Positions 1 to 10,530 of a stretch of 64,000 bases of DNA are shown here, one piece after another. Within the stretch, counting starts at the first letter, position 1; each line of letters starts with the position of its first letter. The DNA is from Ichthyophis bannanicus. Its lineage: Eukaryota > Chordata > Amphibia > Gymnophiona > Ichthyophiidae. A model generated the notes under the pieces. The model did no database searches, was not told where the DNA came from, and was given only the letters and a program-made list of their open reading frames with translations. The stretch spans positions 15,005,080 to 15,069,079 of the forward strand of contig CM066033.1 of assembly GCA_033557465.1 (NCBI GenBank), written 5' to 3'. The position numbers were made by a program, and so were the translations under genes.

Positions 1-735
1 GACAGCGCCTTCACACTGCCAGTAAACACAACCGATCCCCCACCTACAATGGATCCCAAACTTACCACCAGAGTCCTGAAGCTGCAAGGGAAGCCCGACA
101 CACGATGAACAGCCAACATACAAAAGAAATTAAAGCAGCATACGCCCTTTTACCTGCAAAGACCACTGAAGGCTGCAGTATTGTTGGGATGCCTTCTAGA
201 AGGGTATAGGGACCAGAACCACTGGGTGTATGTCGTCCTCAGGGACCTGCAGGCAACCAAGGAGCGCTGGTACCCTACAAGCTGAATTTACACTCCACCA
301 CAGCATCCACTTTACTCACAAAGCCTGATCAGCTCTCTGGTCAACTCAAAACTGCCCCTTTTTTAATTTTTTTTATTGAATGCCAATTGAGTTCTTCCCC
401 ATCTGCTGGAAGACTGAGGATACTGGCTTGGAGGGAGGAGCTCAGCCTCCTTATACTGTGACATCACCAAAGTCAGGAATTCTCAGTGCCATCTGCTGGA
501 AGACTGAGGATACTGGCGTGGAGGGAGGAGCTCAACCTCCTTATACTGTGACATCACCAGAGTCAGGATTCTCAGTGCCATCTGCTGGAAGACTGAGGAT
601 ACTGGCTTGGAGGGAGGAGCTCAACCTCCTCATACTGTGACATCACCAAAGTCAGGAATTCTCAGTGCCATCTGCTGGAAGGGGGACAGAACCCAGGAGT
701 CCGGTCTCTAGTTATCTGGCAATTCCATAGCGTCC
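1..735 (-). mobile_element. 5' end of a DIRS-like element (left-arm copy), with tandem repeats
   Basis: Mirror image of 35,690-36,647, which leads into the DIRS gag-like ORF at 37,343; the coding part of this copy therefore lies beyond the window. About 3.5 tandem copies of a ~90-bp unit start near 400, 490, 579 and 669. Each contains a TTATACTGTGACATCA stretch that resembles the TATA-like part of the other DIRS terminal repeats here. A segment near 730-750 matches the DIRS end signature (GCGTCCCTCCAGTC). A promoter role for the repeats is inference. Confidence 0.6.
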
Positions 736-745
736 CTCCAGTCCA

Positions 746-1608
746 GGCCAATCCCAAATATTCCTTTTGCCGCAGAACTTTGAGAAAGTTGCTGCTGAGC
801 AGATCACTAGTATTTATGTGTATGCCTGTGATGTTATTTTATTTATGTAAATATTATGTATGTTAAATTGCAACCTACCGAGAGTCTTAAAATTGATAAA
901 TACCAAAATAAATAACTCCCCCCTTCCCATGCACTGATCTGCATTTGGCTGTGGACATAAAACAGAAAGAGCAATGTCAGTTAAGCTGGATGAGAGAGTT
1001 AGCTGCCAGGATAGCCTTAGACACATCCTGGTAATGCAGTGTGACCTAAGGGCAGCTTTTGCTGTAATCAACCAAACCCTTCGATTAACACGCTTAGAAC
1101 AAACTGGCTTTACTGATGTCGCTCTGAATTGCTTCTGTTCCTATTCATCAAGACATGTTTTTAGATGTCAATAAATGCTAATAGTCTCTGCAATCTACCT
1201 ACTGTCATATGGTGGCCCTCAGGGGTCTGTTTGGCCCCTACTTTATTAAATGTTTTCATCTCACCCCTGGCTACCTTGATATCGGATTTGGGGGATCAGA
1301 GCTTATTTCAATGCAGCTGACATTCATCTCCTCGTTGTTCATGACAGTTGGGATTTGAATTCTCAGCATAATTAGAGCACAAGCTGGAGATTTCCAGTAA
1401 ATACTGCCTAGGATCCAAGGCCAGTCTCAGCTCCACCAGCCCTTCCAGCCCCACAACCATGTCTTCCCAACATGCTTTCCTCTTCCAACGAGTCACCAAA
1501 TATGCAAGAAGTCCCCTTTCTCCAGCACTGGCTAAAGGCCTCTGGGAATGCCCTCATTGTATCACCTATATATAATTTTACAGGCATTTCCTTGCTAATG
1601 TGCTAGAG
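746..1608. other. Left-arm non-coding sequence
   Basis: Non-coding DNA between the DIRS-like end and the hAT MITE. It is mirrored in the right arm and contains, at 1,056-1,057, the uninterrupted target sequence into which the right-arm DIRS element inserted. The short ORFs here are not conserved as proteins, and I see no gene. Confidence 0.6.
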
Positions 1609-2097
1609 CAGGGGTCACCAACCTGCAGACCGCGGGCCGCATGTCCCTCCGTGCGGCCCTCGAGACTCTACCCCGGTGCGGCCCGCCAAGGCAAACTCAC
1701 CGACTCCTTCTGCAGCCGCGGCTCCCTGCCTCTTAGGGAACCGCGGCTGTGCTTGTAAAATCATCGCGGAGCCCTTCCTGTCTTGATGGGCTCCGTGCAG
1801 CATTGTCCCGCCTCCACTGCAAGTGGTAAACAACTTCCTTTAGTGGCGGGACAATGCTGCACGGAGCCCGTCAAGACAGGAAGGGCTCCGCGATGATTTT
1901 ACAAGCACAGCCGCGGTTCCCTAAGAGGCAGGGAGCCGCGGCTGCAGAAGAAGGGAGGGAGCTGACATGGAATAATCAAGTACAGGTATGAGCAGTTTTT
2001 TTTTCGCGCGCGGGGGGGGGGGGAGGGGGGTGCGGCCGGCGAGTCTGCCGGTAGTCGGCTGTGCGGCCCGCGGCCCTCTGGAGGTTGGTGACCCCTG
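1609..2097. mobile_element. Non-autonomous hAT transposon (foldback MITE), 489 bp
   Basis: The ends are perfect inverted repeats (CAGGGGTCACCAACCT and its complement), flanked by an 8-bp target-site duplication TGCTAGAG (1,601-1,608 and 2,098-2,105), the hallmark of hAT elements. There is no coding capacity. Inside, two arms of about 112 bp (about 1,700-1,811 and 1,845-1,956) form a long hairpin. The right arm of the large duplication has an unoccupied site near 28,890 (tgctaaag in the same orientation), so this copy probably inserted after the duplication. Confidence 0.93.
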
Positions 2098-2859
2098 TGC
2101 TAGAGGAAGCCTTCCCTGATTCTTCAAATATTTCTCTTCCACCTCTGCTCTCCGAACAAGGCTGGACACAGCCACAAACTGGAACAGATGTTGGCCTACA
2201 GCAGCACCATTTGGGGGGGGCAGGGGCAACAGCAGCAGAGCAGAGCAGAGCAGAGCAGTGCAGTGACCCTTTGAACATTTGCACTCCGTTGCTCACCTTA
2301 CCTCTGCCAGAGCCGACTCAGCCCTGCCTAAAAGCTTCACAGCGCATCAATGACCCTTTGAACACCTGCACGCAAACCCTTAAGGACTGTTGATATGTAT
2401 TGAATGCATAATCATCTCAGTCAGTTCATTAATATTAAAATGCATTACTGTAAATTACATTATCTACTGTGGCTTGTCTTAACCCACAAGAACTGAAAAA
2501 CTGAATTTCACCTCCCCTGGGCCACGGAAGTTCTTAGGTTATGCCTCTTTGGCTAAATCAGATGGTATCATGCTCATCAATCATGTTCCCCCCTGCAACA
2601 ATGGAGAAGCCCCTCCACCGCCCGCAAACCCCACCAGCCCTTTTAACCACACACACATGCTTCAACCCTGATCCCGCCCACAGGTCTCACTCCTCCATCA
2701 GCTGCCCCCTACAGCTCTGCAGGTAGACTACTCCATCAAAAGAATGGAAACACAGTGGGAGGTAGAGAGAGGAAAAAGGCCTCTTATCCCACCAGCGCTG
2801 AAGCCCTAAACGGCACATGCTGACCTTAGTAAGACATCCAGGAGGAATTTTATACTTAC
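2098..2859. other. Left-arm intron 3' of exon 4 (antisense)
   Basis: Non-coding sequence mirrored at about 28,157-28,890. It includes a short AGCAG-type microsatellite near 2,235-2,262 that is contracted in the right arm. No exon or RNA gene is recognised. Confidence 0.55.
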
Positions 2860-2973
2860 TTGTTACAGGAGGCTGGATCTGCTCAGTCATCTCTGAGTCA
2901 GGATGATCCATGAAGGGGAGATCATCCTCTTGCTTAACGCTCAGTGAGAACACCGATGTTACAATTGGAAGAC
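2860..2973 (-). CDS. KRAB gene, left copy: linker exon 4
   Basis: A 114-nt phase-1 exon bounded by a canonical acceptor (CAG on the minus strand, just above 2,973) and donor (GTAAGT, 2,854-2,859). It encodes a linker peptide including LPIVTSVFSLSVKQEDDLPF and ending PPVTS. Linker exons of this style lie between KRAB and zinc-finger exons in amphibian KRAB zinc-finger genes (my recollection of the family; not searched). The right-arm copy (28,043-28,156) differs at only a few residues and keeps phase and length, so both copies look open. Confidence 0.8.
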
Positions 2974-3136
2974 CTGTGATGAAAAAAAAAAAAAACATCT
3001 AAAAGGATTCATAAGAGATGATCTGACAAACCTAAAATTAGTAAATTAATTTTAAGTCTACAAATGTTTGATAATAATCACCTCATCTCCTGTGATCTCA
3101 AAATGCAAAGCCCTTAAATCCAAAACATTTACTTAC

Positions 3137-3250
3137 TCATGGTTGGCTCATTAAAGTTTTCTTTTCCCACCCACTCACAGGGCTGAGTAAAATATTTCTC
3201 ATCTTCCTTTTTAATCTTGACTATGACATCAGGATTAACAATTGAATAAC
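3137..3250 (-). CDS. KRAB gene, left copy: linker exon 3
   Basis: A 114-nt exon, phase 1 at both ends. The acceptor is ...TTAACAG before GTTATTCAAT (minus strand) and the donor is GTAAGT. It encodes GYSIVNPDVIVKIKKEDEKY followed by an acidic and polar segment, and sits where a KRAB-B or linker exon would. The right copy is 27,771-27,884; they differ by a few residues after the FTQPCE segment. It is open and splice-competent by inspection. Confidence 0.8.
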
Positions 3251-3832
3251 CTGTTAATAAGAAATATGAAAACTGCATTTAAATAGGACTCGTAGAACTG
3301 TTCTGATGAAGCAGTGTTTGAGTGTGTGGGCATGAAGGTGTGTGTTATATATCTTTGGGTTGGTTGTATTTCTCTGACAAAGCCTGGGTGAGATTAAAGC
3401 TTGGAGGTATTCTGGTGCAGTCGTTTCTGTTCTTCTCTGTGATAGCAGGTTACTGCGTTATGTAGGAGCTGGAGTTCTCAGAAAGGAGTCTGGGAGGTAA
3501 ATCCTCCCTCCTGCTCTCCTGAGCCACATGTCTTTGCACAGGAAAGGGAGACAGACTGCAGATGGTCTTGTATGAATCCTCTAATTTATGGTTTACATCT
3601 GATCTTACAGCACTGAGCTACATCGTTTACAGAGCCCGCAGCAGTGGAGTCTGTCACTGGCTCCCAGAGAGCAACAGCACCTCCTGCTGGATATGAGATG
3701 GAATCACAAGCCAGGCTCTAAATTTCAGGGGTCTCTGGGGCCTGATACCTGGGATTTCTCCAGTCTAGATAGAATGGCAGCGCACTTCTTGCAATGAGTC
3801 TTACATGGCAGACGCTAGATGAGCAGATTTAC

Positions 3833-3959
3833 CTTGTGATATCAGAATGCCGTGAATCTCCTTGATAACCTTCTTGTACAGCTCCTGCTGCCATTCTCCC
3901 AGAATGCCCCACTCCACTTCTGAGAAGTAAGCAGCGACGTCCCTGAATGTGACTGATGC
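3833..3959 (-). CDS. KRAB gene, left copy: KRAB-A exon
   Basis: A 127-nt exon encoding the KRAB-A box, starting [20 protein letters not shown] and ending in the [13 protein letters not shown] helix. It begins in phase 0 after a CAG acceptor and ends in phase 1 before GT, the usual KRAB-A exon phase. KRAB domains normally recruit the TRIM28 (KAP1) corepressor. The human MLE motif (VMLENY) is replaced here by VIKEIH, so KAP1 binding is uncertain. The right-arm copy is 27,069-27,195. Functional status is unknown because no zinc-finger exon is in view. Confidence 0.88.
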
Positions 3960-6153
3960 CTGGAACAGCAAACAGGACACTCAGCTACACTTTCATTCTG
4001 GGGTGTGTGGAATAGAATTTGCCAGTGAGATTAGCAAGCTCCTTTCTCCTAAATATCCAGTATTTTGTTTAGATTGCCTGGTCCCCAGAGAAACTCTGGA
4101 AATCTCATCTCCTGTCTTTATGATCAATTGGATAGAGGATATGGCACTAGCCTATGTGGGTTGGAAAGGGGGTGGCAGCAACTGATGAAGGGGTGTTGGA
4201 GACTGAAGACAGGAAAGAGGAAAGTGGAAAGTGCTGGGATCAGACCTGGAGAGAGGAGTAAGAAAGCATCTGAGAGTCAGACAAAGAGACGGAGTGTAAA
4301 AGTGTGTCTGTGTCTGTGTTCGTGTGTGTCTGAGAGAGAAAGTCTAAGAAAGAGCTTTACTACAGAGAAGTGGATTAGTGACTCTCATGAATGGGATACA
4401 GCCGTCTCAGGTTATAATATGCTCAAGACAAAGATGGTAGCAAAAGGAGAAGAGCAGCTCTTTAAGTCAAAAACAGTATCAAAGTGGATGAAATGCAGAG
4501 GGCCCAGGAAGCACTGTGGGATGTGAGAGAAAGAAGCCATAACACCTCTGTGTGCACTCATGTGATCTACAGATCTGCAAATCAGATAGAGGAACTGCAC
4601 AAAGATCTGACTGATGACACACAAAAGGTTGGCATTAAGGAGGACGTGTTATTGGCAAGAAACTGTGACCTGCTAGACATGGATTGGAGTATCCGGTCTT
4701 CAGGTTAGGAAATTCAGCAGCACTTTTACATGCATTAAAGCAGCTGGAAACATCATGCTTTCTGGGCCAAATTAATGCATGATAACGGAGCCCAATCCAA
4801 AGCCCAAGATCTAGTGAAGAAGCCAGGGATGTGTCAATTAAAACTAGCACCCCTCTGCCTATTCTCACAAATCCCTGGCAGCCTATCAGTAAGGGCTACC
4901 ACCCCCCCCCCCCCCCCATCCCATGCAACTATCAATTTTGCAGACAGAGTACTCCAAACAGTCTGGCAGGTGAAAGTTTTCTACCAATGACACTTATCCC
5001 TTCATTCACAACTTTTAGCCATCTTCAGACAGATCTCTGTCCAGTTCCTCCATCTGAGACAGAGGTCAGGGGAGCAGACATGCACATATGGAGTTGCCAT
5101 TTCCCTTTTCTATGATGACCCACAGCACCTTCTCCTTTCCCCATGTCCAATGTATTTCAGTCACTTTGACATTTTTTGACAGGTATTCAGGTGCTGCAGG
5201 TTAGTAAATCCTGCAATAAGTATTCTGCGATAATAATTGTAAAAACCTGCTATTTTATCACAGCTTTGCAAACAGATCCTTAAGGGTGAAGGGACTTGCC
5301 CAAGATCACATGGATTGTCTGTAGGAAAGCAGGATTTGAATTCTGTATATTATCTTGCTGCTCTAACTAGTAGGTTATTCCTCCATTTCAGAAAAAGACA
5401 AACTGGGAAAGAGGAGAAAAAGCAGCACAGGGCATGGATTCTGCCTTATTTGGCAGAATAACCACACAAGGTACGCCCCAGGATGCCCCTCATGGGGTCA
5501 GGTGCTGCCATTTTCCAGGATGGTGGTGCAGAGGCAGGAATATATAGCCACCACTCCTGCCTCCCTATGAAAGAGATACCAGGATAGGAGGATCAGAGAT
5601 ACTAGAGGGGACGGACTGCAGAGTGCCAGGGGTTGGGGGTGTAGTGGTCTCTTGGGCAACCAATTTATTTTGTGGGGTTCAGGGGTGGGGGAGCTAAGGG
5701 TCACTAGTTTATGGATTTTTTTTAAGAGTTCAGGGGGTGGGGGACCAGGGCCACCAGGTTACCAGGCCACCAGTGATGTTTTTTAGAGGAGTCAGGGTGA
5801 GGGCTGTTGGGATCTTTAGGATCAGGGAGTTTCAGGCAGGTGAATGAGCCTCTTTGAGCCATCTGATCTTTTTGCTTCTGGCTGTAAGTAGTTCAAACCC
5901 ATGTGCACATGTCTTCCACCCTCTGTCTTCTTTTGCACAAAATTTTGCACACAGCTATTTAGCATTACATATTGTTAATGTATATTTTGGGAACATTAAT
6001 CTGCATTAGAAAACTGCTCTGAGCTATAACACAGCTCTAACACAACGTTCCTGCAGCACGATCAAGGAGGGAAAGTTGCAAGAGCAGCATTTGCAAACGT
6101 TTCCTTTGAAATGCTGATGCCCTGTGCAGAAGAGAAGAATAAACAATTCCTAC

Positions 6154-6201
6154 CTTATCAGAAACGAAGGCAGACATTTCCCTCCTGTTTTCCTTCTGCA
6201 T
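6154..6201 (-). CDS. KRAB gene, left copy: start-codon exon 1
   Basis: A 48-nt coding part with two in-frame ATGs (6,201 and 6,177). It encodes a 16-residue peptide containing MSAFVSDK and ends in phase 0 at a GT donor, joining in frame to the KRAB-A exon at 3,959. The downstream ATG matches the usual start of this protein type (MSA.VSD, from memory). The right copy is 24,498-24,545. The 5' ends of the two copies face each other across the spacer. Confidence 0.72.
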
Positions 6202-6572
6202 TCTTAGGCTGCTGAGAAGAATTCCCTGTTACTGGAAGGATGAATAAGGCAGAAGGACGAATAAGGCAGAAGGACGCTGGACTAATTCCTAAGGGTCTCA
6301 CATAGTCCCTTCTCTCCCATTTGCAGATCAGGGGCTGGGGCTTGCAGGGATTTCCTGTCCTGGGGAAACAGGAAGTTCCTGCTTCTAACACAAATCTTTC
6401 CTTCTCTTTGCAAACTTAGCAGACACTGTAAGTAACTAGAGGAAGCAAACAGGGTAGAGCATGCTCAGTATCCTGTCGTGACATCATAATGTAGGAGCCC
6501 GCCTCCTTAAGGTGGATCTGCAGAGATGGCAGATAGAGGCTGAGTGTCTCAGGCAGCTCAGGGAAGTAAGAT

Positions 6573-7084
6573 CAGTGTTTAAGCTGCTGCTAAACCAGAA
6601 AATGTGCTGCTGCTGCTGCTGATATGCAGCTGGAAAACCATGCATTTTGAGATGAGCAATAAAATTATATCTGACCTTCTATGTGACTTACAATAGGATC
6701 TGAATTCCAGTTATTTTATTCATTCAGTACCATAAAATACTACCCATAGGGAAAAAGAAAATCAAAGTATTCTTATTTACACCTGGTAAAATTCTGTGTA
6801 AAAAAAATGTAAAATTCCACACAAAAATTGAGAAAACTTTGCTCACAATATTTTAAATTTTGCATGTTTTATTCATATATTTTTGTGCAGAATTTTTCCA
6901 TCATAAAGCCTAACTCCTCAGCTCTCTCACTCCAATCACAGCTGTCTCTCAGTACCCAAGCCTTCCCTGCCCCCCCCCCTCCCCTCCAGGGCCAGCGCTA
7001 CCTGGTAAGCCGGGTAAGCGCTGCAGGAGGGCGCCGGCACTAGTCGCCCGCCACCACCGCTTCAAAAAAAAGAAAGCAGCCACC
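6573..7084. other. Spacer sequence next to the left arm
   Basis: Non-coding sequence with a (CTG)n run near 6,604-6,622 and A/T-rich stretches. A segment beginning near 6,986 (CAGGGCCAGCGCTACC) resembles the left end of a hAT-type non-autonomous element, but no matching right end is seen. No gene is recognised. Confidence 0.4.
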
Positions 7085-7253
7085 GTAACATTTCTCTGTT
7101 CCCGCAGCTCTGCTCTCTTTTAGACTGCTGGATCTCGGAGTTTCCAAAGGCAGTAATTCATTTCCTGAGAAACAGGAAATGCTTGTTACTGCTGGAAGCT
7201 CCGCAATCCAGCAGTTTAAAAGACAGCAGAGTCGCGGTAACAGAGAAATGTTC
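7085..7253. repeat. Long hairpin (inverted repeat)
   Basis: Two arms of roughly 55 bp (7,085-7,140 and 7,199-7,253) are close reverse complements, and the loop itself contains a nested inverted pair (ATTTCCTG...CAGGAAAT). The architecture resembles the hairpin in the hAT MITE at 1,609, so it may be the core of another foldback element. Family not assigned. Confidence 0.75.
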
Positions 7254-7269
7254 TCATGGCTGCTTTAGC

Positions 7270-7510
7270 TTTTTGAAGGATGAGTTGAGGAGAGGAGGAA
7301 AGGGACCAGAAGGGAGCAGATACTGGGTGGGGGGTGGGAGGGGGTTGGGAGGAGCTGGAAGGAAGCAGACCCGGGGGGGGGAAGCTGGAAGGGAGTAGAA
7401 ATGGGGGCTATAAGAGAGCCGACAACGGGATGAGCTGGAAGGGTGCAGGTCCGGGAGGGGGGGGGGGAGCTGGAAGGGAGTAAACATGGGGGCTACAAGG
7501 GAGCAGACAC
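7270..7510. repeat. G-rich minisatellite, left part
   Basis: Degenerate tandem units such as agctggaagggagcagacac with variable G runs. The same array resumes at 14,963 after the hAT insertion, so it was one array before that insertion. The last 8 bases (7,503-7,510) are the hAT target-site duplication. Confidence 0.8.
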
Positions 7511-8119
7511 TAGGGTTGCCAACCGGCCGGTTTTCAGCCGGTCTGGCCGGTTTTTCCATGGCCAGGCCGGCTGCCAGCACAGGTGTAAAACCGGCCTTTG
7601 AAAAGCCAGTTTTTTGCTCTGGCTGCAAGATCGGGAGCAGCCAGAGCAAAAAACCGGCTTTTCTCCCCACTCCAGAAGTTCAGATGTCTGCGGCACCGGC
7701 ACCGCCAGCATGAATGCGATCGCCAATCCCCCGTGGCACAGGCAGTGCAGCCGCTGCTTCTGCTAATCACAGAGCAGCGGCTGCACCTGCAATAAAGTTA
7801 ATTTGAGGGAAGACAACCTGCGAGGAGCCCACCCCCTATGACATCACTTCCTTCCTCGTGCTCTGCGCTGTGTAGAAGGAAGGACGTCCATACTTGAACC
7901 CTTCTCCTTCCTCGTGCTCTGCGCTGTCCGCTGTGTAGAAGGACGTCCATACTTGAATCCTTCCTTGTGCTCTGAGCTGTAGAAGGGCTCCTCGCAGGTT
8001 GTCTCGTGTGGTGTCTTTAATTTGCAAAGTAAGTTTTACAGCCCAGCCCCTGCTTTGTAAAGTTTATTACAGCCCAGCCCCTGCTTTGTAAAAAGCAGAA
8101 GCAGCGGCTTCAGCAGGGG

Positions 8120-10150
8120 GAGAGTGAACCAGCACTGAGAGGAGAAGGAGGGGGGGTGTCAGGGTGAGTGAACCACCAGCACTAAGAGGGGGGGGATCAC
8201 TGGGGTGAGTGATGTGAAACCAGCACTGAGAGGGGGGGGATCACTGGGGGTGAGAGATGTGAAACCAGCAATGTGAGGGGGGGATCACTGTGGGTGAGTG
8301 ATGTGAACCAGCACTGAGGGGGGGGGGGGATAACTGGGAGTGAGTGATGTGAACCAGCACTGAGAGGGGGGGGATCACTGGGGGTGAGTGATGTGAACCA
8401 GCACTGAGAGGGGGGGGATCACTGGGGGTGAGTGATGTGAACCAGCACGGAGAGGGGGGGGGATCACTGGGGGTGAGTGATGTGAACCAGCACTGAGAGG
8501 GGGGGGGGGATCACGGGGGGTGCGGGAGGTGAACCCGCACTGCGCGGGGGGGATCACTGGGGGTGAGTGATGTGTACCAGCACTGAGAGGGGGGGGATCA
8601 CTGGGGTGAGTGATGTGAAACAGCACTGAGAGGGGAGGGGGGGTTCACTGGGGGTGAGTGATGTGAACCAGCACTGAGAGGGGGGGGGGTTCACTGGGGG
8701 TGAGTGATGTGAACCAGCACTGAGAGAGGGGGGGGATCACTGGGGGTGAGTGATGTGAACCAGCACTGAGAGAGGAGGGGCGCAGCACTGAGAGTGAGTG
8801 AAGGGAACCAGCACGGGGTGGGGGGGGGATCACTGGGGGTGAGTGATGTGAACCAGCACTGAGAGAGGGGGGGATCACTGGGGGTGAGTGATGTGAACCA
8901 GCACTGAGAGGGGGGGGGGATCACGGGCGGTGAGTGATGTGAACCAGCACTGAGAGGGGGGGGGATCACTGGGGTGAGTGATGTGAACCAGCACTGAGAG
9001 GGGGGGGGGTTCACTGGGGGTGAGTGATGTGAACCAGCAATGAGAGGGGGGGGGGGGGGTTCACTGGGGGTGAGTGATGTGAACACGCACTGAGAGGGGG
9101 GGAACCCTGGGGGTGAGTGATGTGAACCAGCACTGAGAGGGGGGGGGATCACTGGGGGTGAGTGATGTGAACCAGCACTGAGAGGGGGGGGGTTCACTGG
9201 GGGTGAGTGATGTGAACCAGCACTGAGAGGGGGGGGGATCACTGGGGGTGAGTGATGTGAACCAGCACTGAGAGAGGGGGATCACTGTGGGTGAGTGATG
9301 TGAACCAGCACTGAGAGGGGGGGGATAACTGGGGGTGAGTGATGTGTACCAGCACTGAGAGGGAGGGGGGATCACTGGGGGTGAGTGATGTGAACCAGCA
9401 CTGAGAGGGAGGGGGATCACTGGGGGTGAGTGATGTGAACCAGCACTGAGAGGGTGGGGGATCACTGGGGGTGAGTGATGTGAACCAGCACTGAGAGGGG
9501 GGGATCACTGGGGGTGAGTGATGTGAACCAGCACTGAGCGGGGGGGGGATCACTGGGGGTGAGTGATGTGAACCAGCACTGAGAGGGAGGGGGATCACTG
9601 GGGGTGAGTGATGTGAACCCGCCCGGAGAGGGTGGGGGATCACTGGGGGTGAGTGATGTGAACCAGCACTGAGAGGGGGGGATAACTGGGGGTGAGTGAT
9701 GTGAACCAGCACGGAGGGGGGGGGGGAACAATGGGGGTGAGTGATGTGAACAAGCACAGAGAGAGGGGGGGATCACTGGGGGATGAGTGATGTGAACCAG
9801 CACTGAGGGGGGGGGGTCATTGGGCGTGGATGAGTGATGTGAACCAGCACTGAGGGGGGGGGGGGTCACTGGGTGAGTGATGTGAACCAGCACTGAGAGG
9901 AGGAGGAGGAGGGGGGGGGTCTGAGTCAGGGTGAGTGCACCAGCACTGAGAGGGGTGGGGGTTGGGCTGGGGTGAGTGAACCAGCACTGAGAGGGGAGGG
10001 GGGTGAGTGAACCAGCACTGAGGGGGGGGGGGGTGAAGCAACACTGTGACTAGAGGGGGGGGGTGAGGCAGCTCTAAGGGGTAAAGCAGCACTAAGGGGT
10101 GTGCTGAAGCAGCTCTAAGGGAGGGGGGGGGGTGTGAAGAAGCACTAAGG
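8120..10150. repeat. G-rich ~40-bp minisatellite inside the hAT element
   Basis: Roughly 40-45 tandem copies of a 38-45-bp unit of the form GATCACTGGGGGTGAGTGATG, then TGAACCAGCACTGAGA and a run of 6-13 G. Units differ mostly in G-run length. The C-rich strand gives long artefactual ORFs of repeated SAGSHHSPPVIPP-like peptide. There are no spacer-type unique sequences, so this is not a CRISPR array. It grades into shorter units after about 10,000. Confidence 0.93.
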
Positions 10151-10339
10151 GGTGAAGCAGCATGTGAAATCATGTTCTGAAATGCCAACACTTCCACATG
10201 TAAGTTGCTGGATTCCCTTCTCCGGTTTTTCTCATGTTTATGTTTCTGAAATGGCTTCTCCTACAGTATGTGTGTACAAATCCCTGTGTGTTCCAACACT
10301 TTCTCCTGTGTATTTTAGAACTGGCTCCACTTATAGCAG

Positions 10340-10530
10340 AGCCATTTCTAAAATACAGCACTAACTGGGGGAGGGAGGGGGGAGGGGGGAGGGGGGGCTG
10401 AAGCAGCACTAAGTGGGGGGGGGGGATGAAGCAGCACTAAGGGGGGGCGGTGAAGCAGCACTAAGGGGGGGCGGTGAAGCAGCACAAAGGGGGGGGGCGG
10501 TGAAGCAGCACTAAGGGGGGGGGGGCGGTC
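10340..10530. repeat. Short G-rich tandem repeat (~22 bp)
   Basis: Units of gaagcagcactaag followed by 6-10 G, clearly derived from the neighbouring minisatellite but with a shorter unit. It is separated from the main array by about 200 bp of unique sequence. Confidence 0.8.

Larger units (their letters stand above)
1..6572 (-). repeat. Left arm of a large inverted duplication
   Basis: The reverse complement of this segment is found at 24,144-29,435 and 35,372-36,647. Bases 1-7 pair with 36,641-36,647, and homology ends near 6,572, where the right arm meets the provirus 3' LTR. All four exons, their splice sites and the intron sequence between them are mirrored. Main differences are a hAT MITE present only here (1,609-2,097), a DIRS and a SINE present only in the right arm, microsatellite length changes and scattered substitutions. 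The arm is truncated by the window start, so its full size is unknown. Confidence 0.95.

Noticed and set aside
4065..4526. 153-codon plus-strand ORF
   Set aside because: It lies in the intron between exons 1 and 2 of the minus-strand KRAB copy, has no family features, and its right-arm mirror is shorter and frameshifted.
6986..7060. Complete hAT element starting CAGGGCCAGCGC
   Set aside because: Only a left-end-like sequence is seen; no complementary right end or target duplication could be found nearby.
7254..7770. Overlapping ORFs on both strands around the hAT left end
   Set aside because: They run through an inverted repeat and low-complexity sequence; mutual mirror images explain the openness.
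8375..9893. Long overlapping minus-strand ORFs rich in Ser-His-Pro
   Set aside because: They are translations of the G-rich minisatellite, present in several frames with the same peptide repeat. No evidence of a protein.
8120..10150. CRISPR-like array
   Set aside because: The whole ~40-bp unit is repeated with no unique spacers, and the context is a vertebrate transposon.
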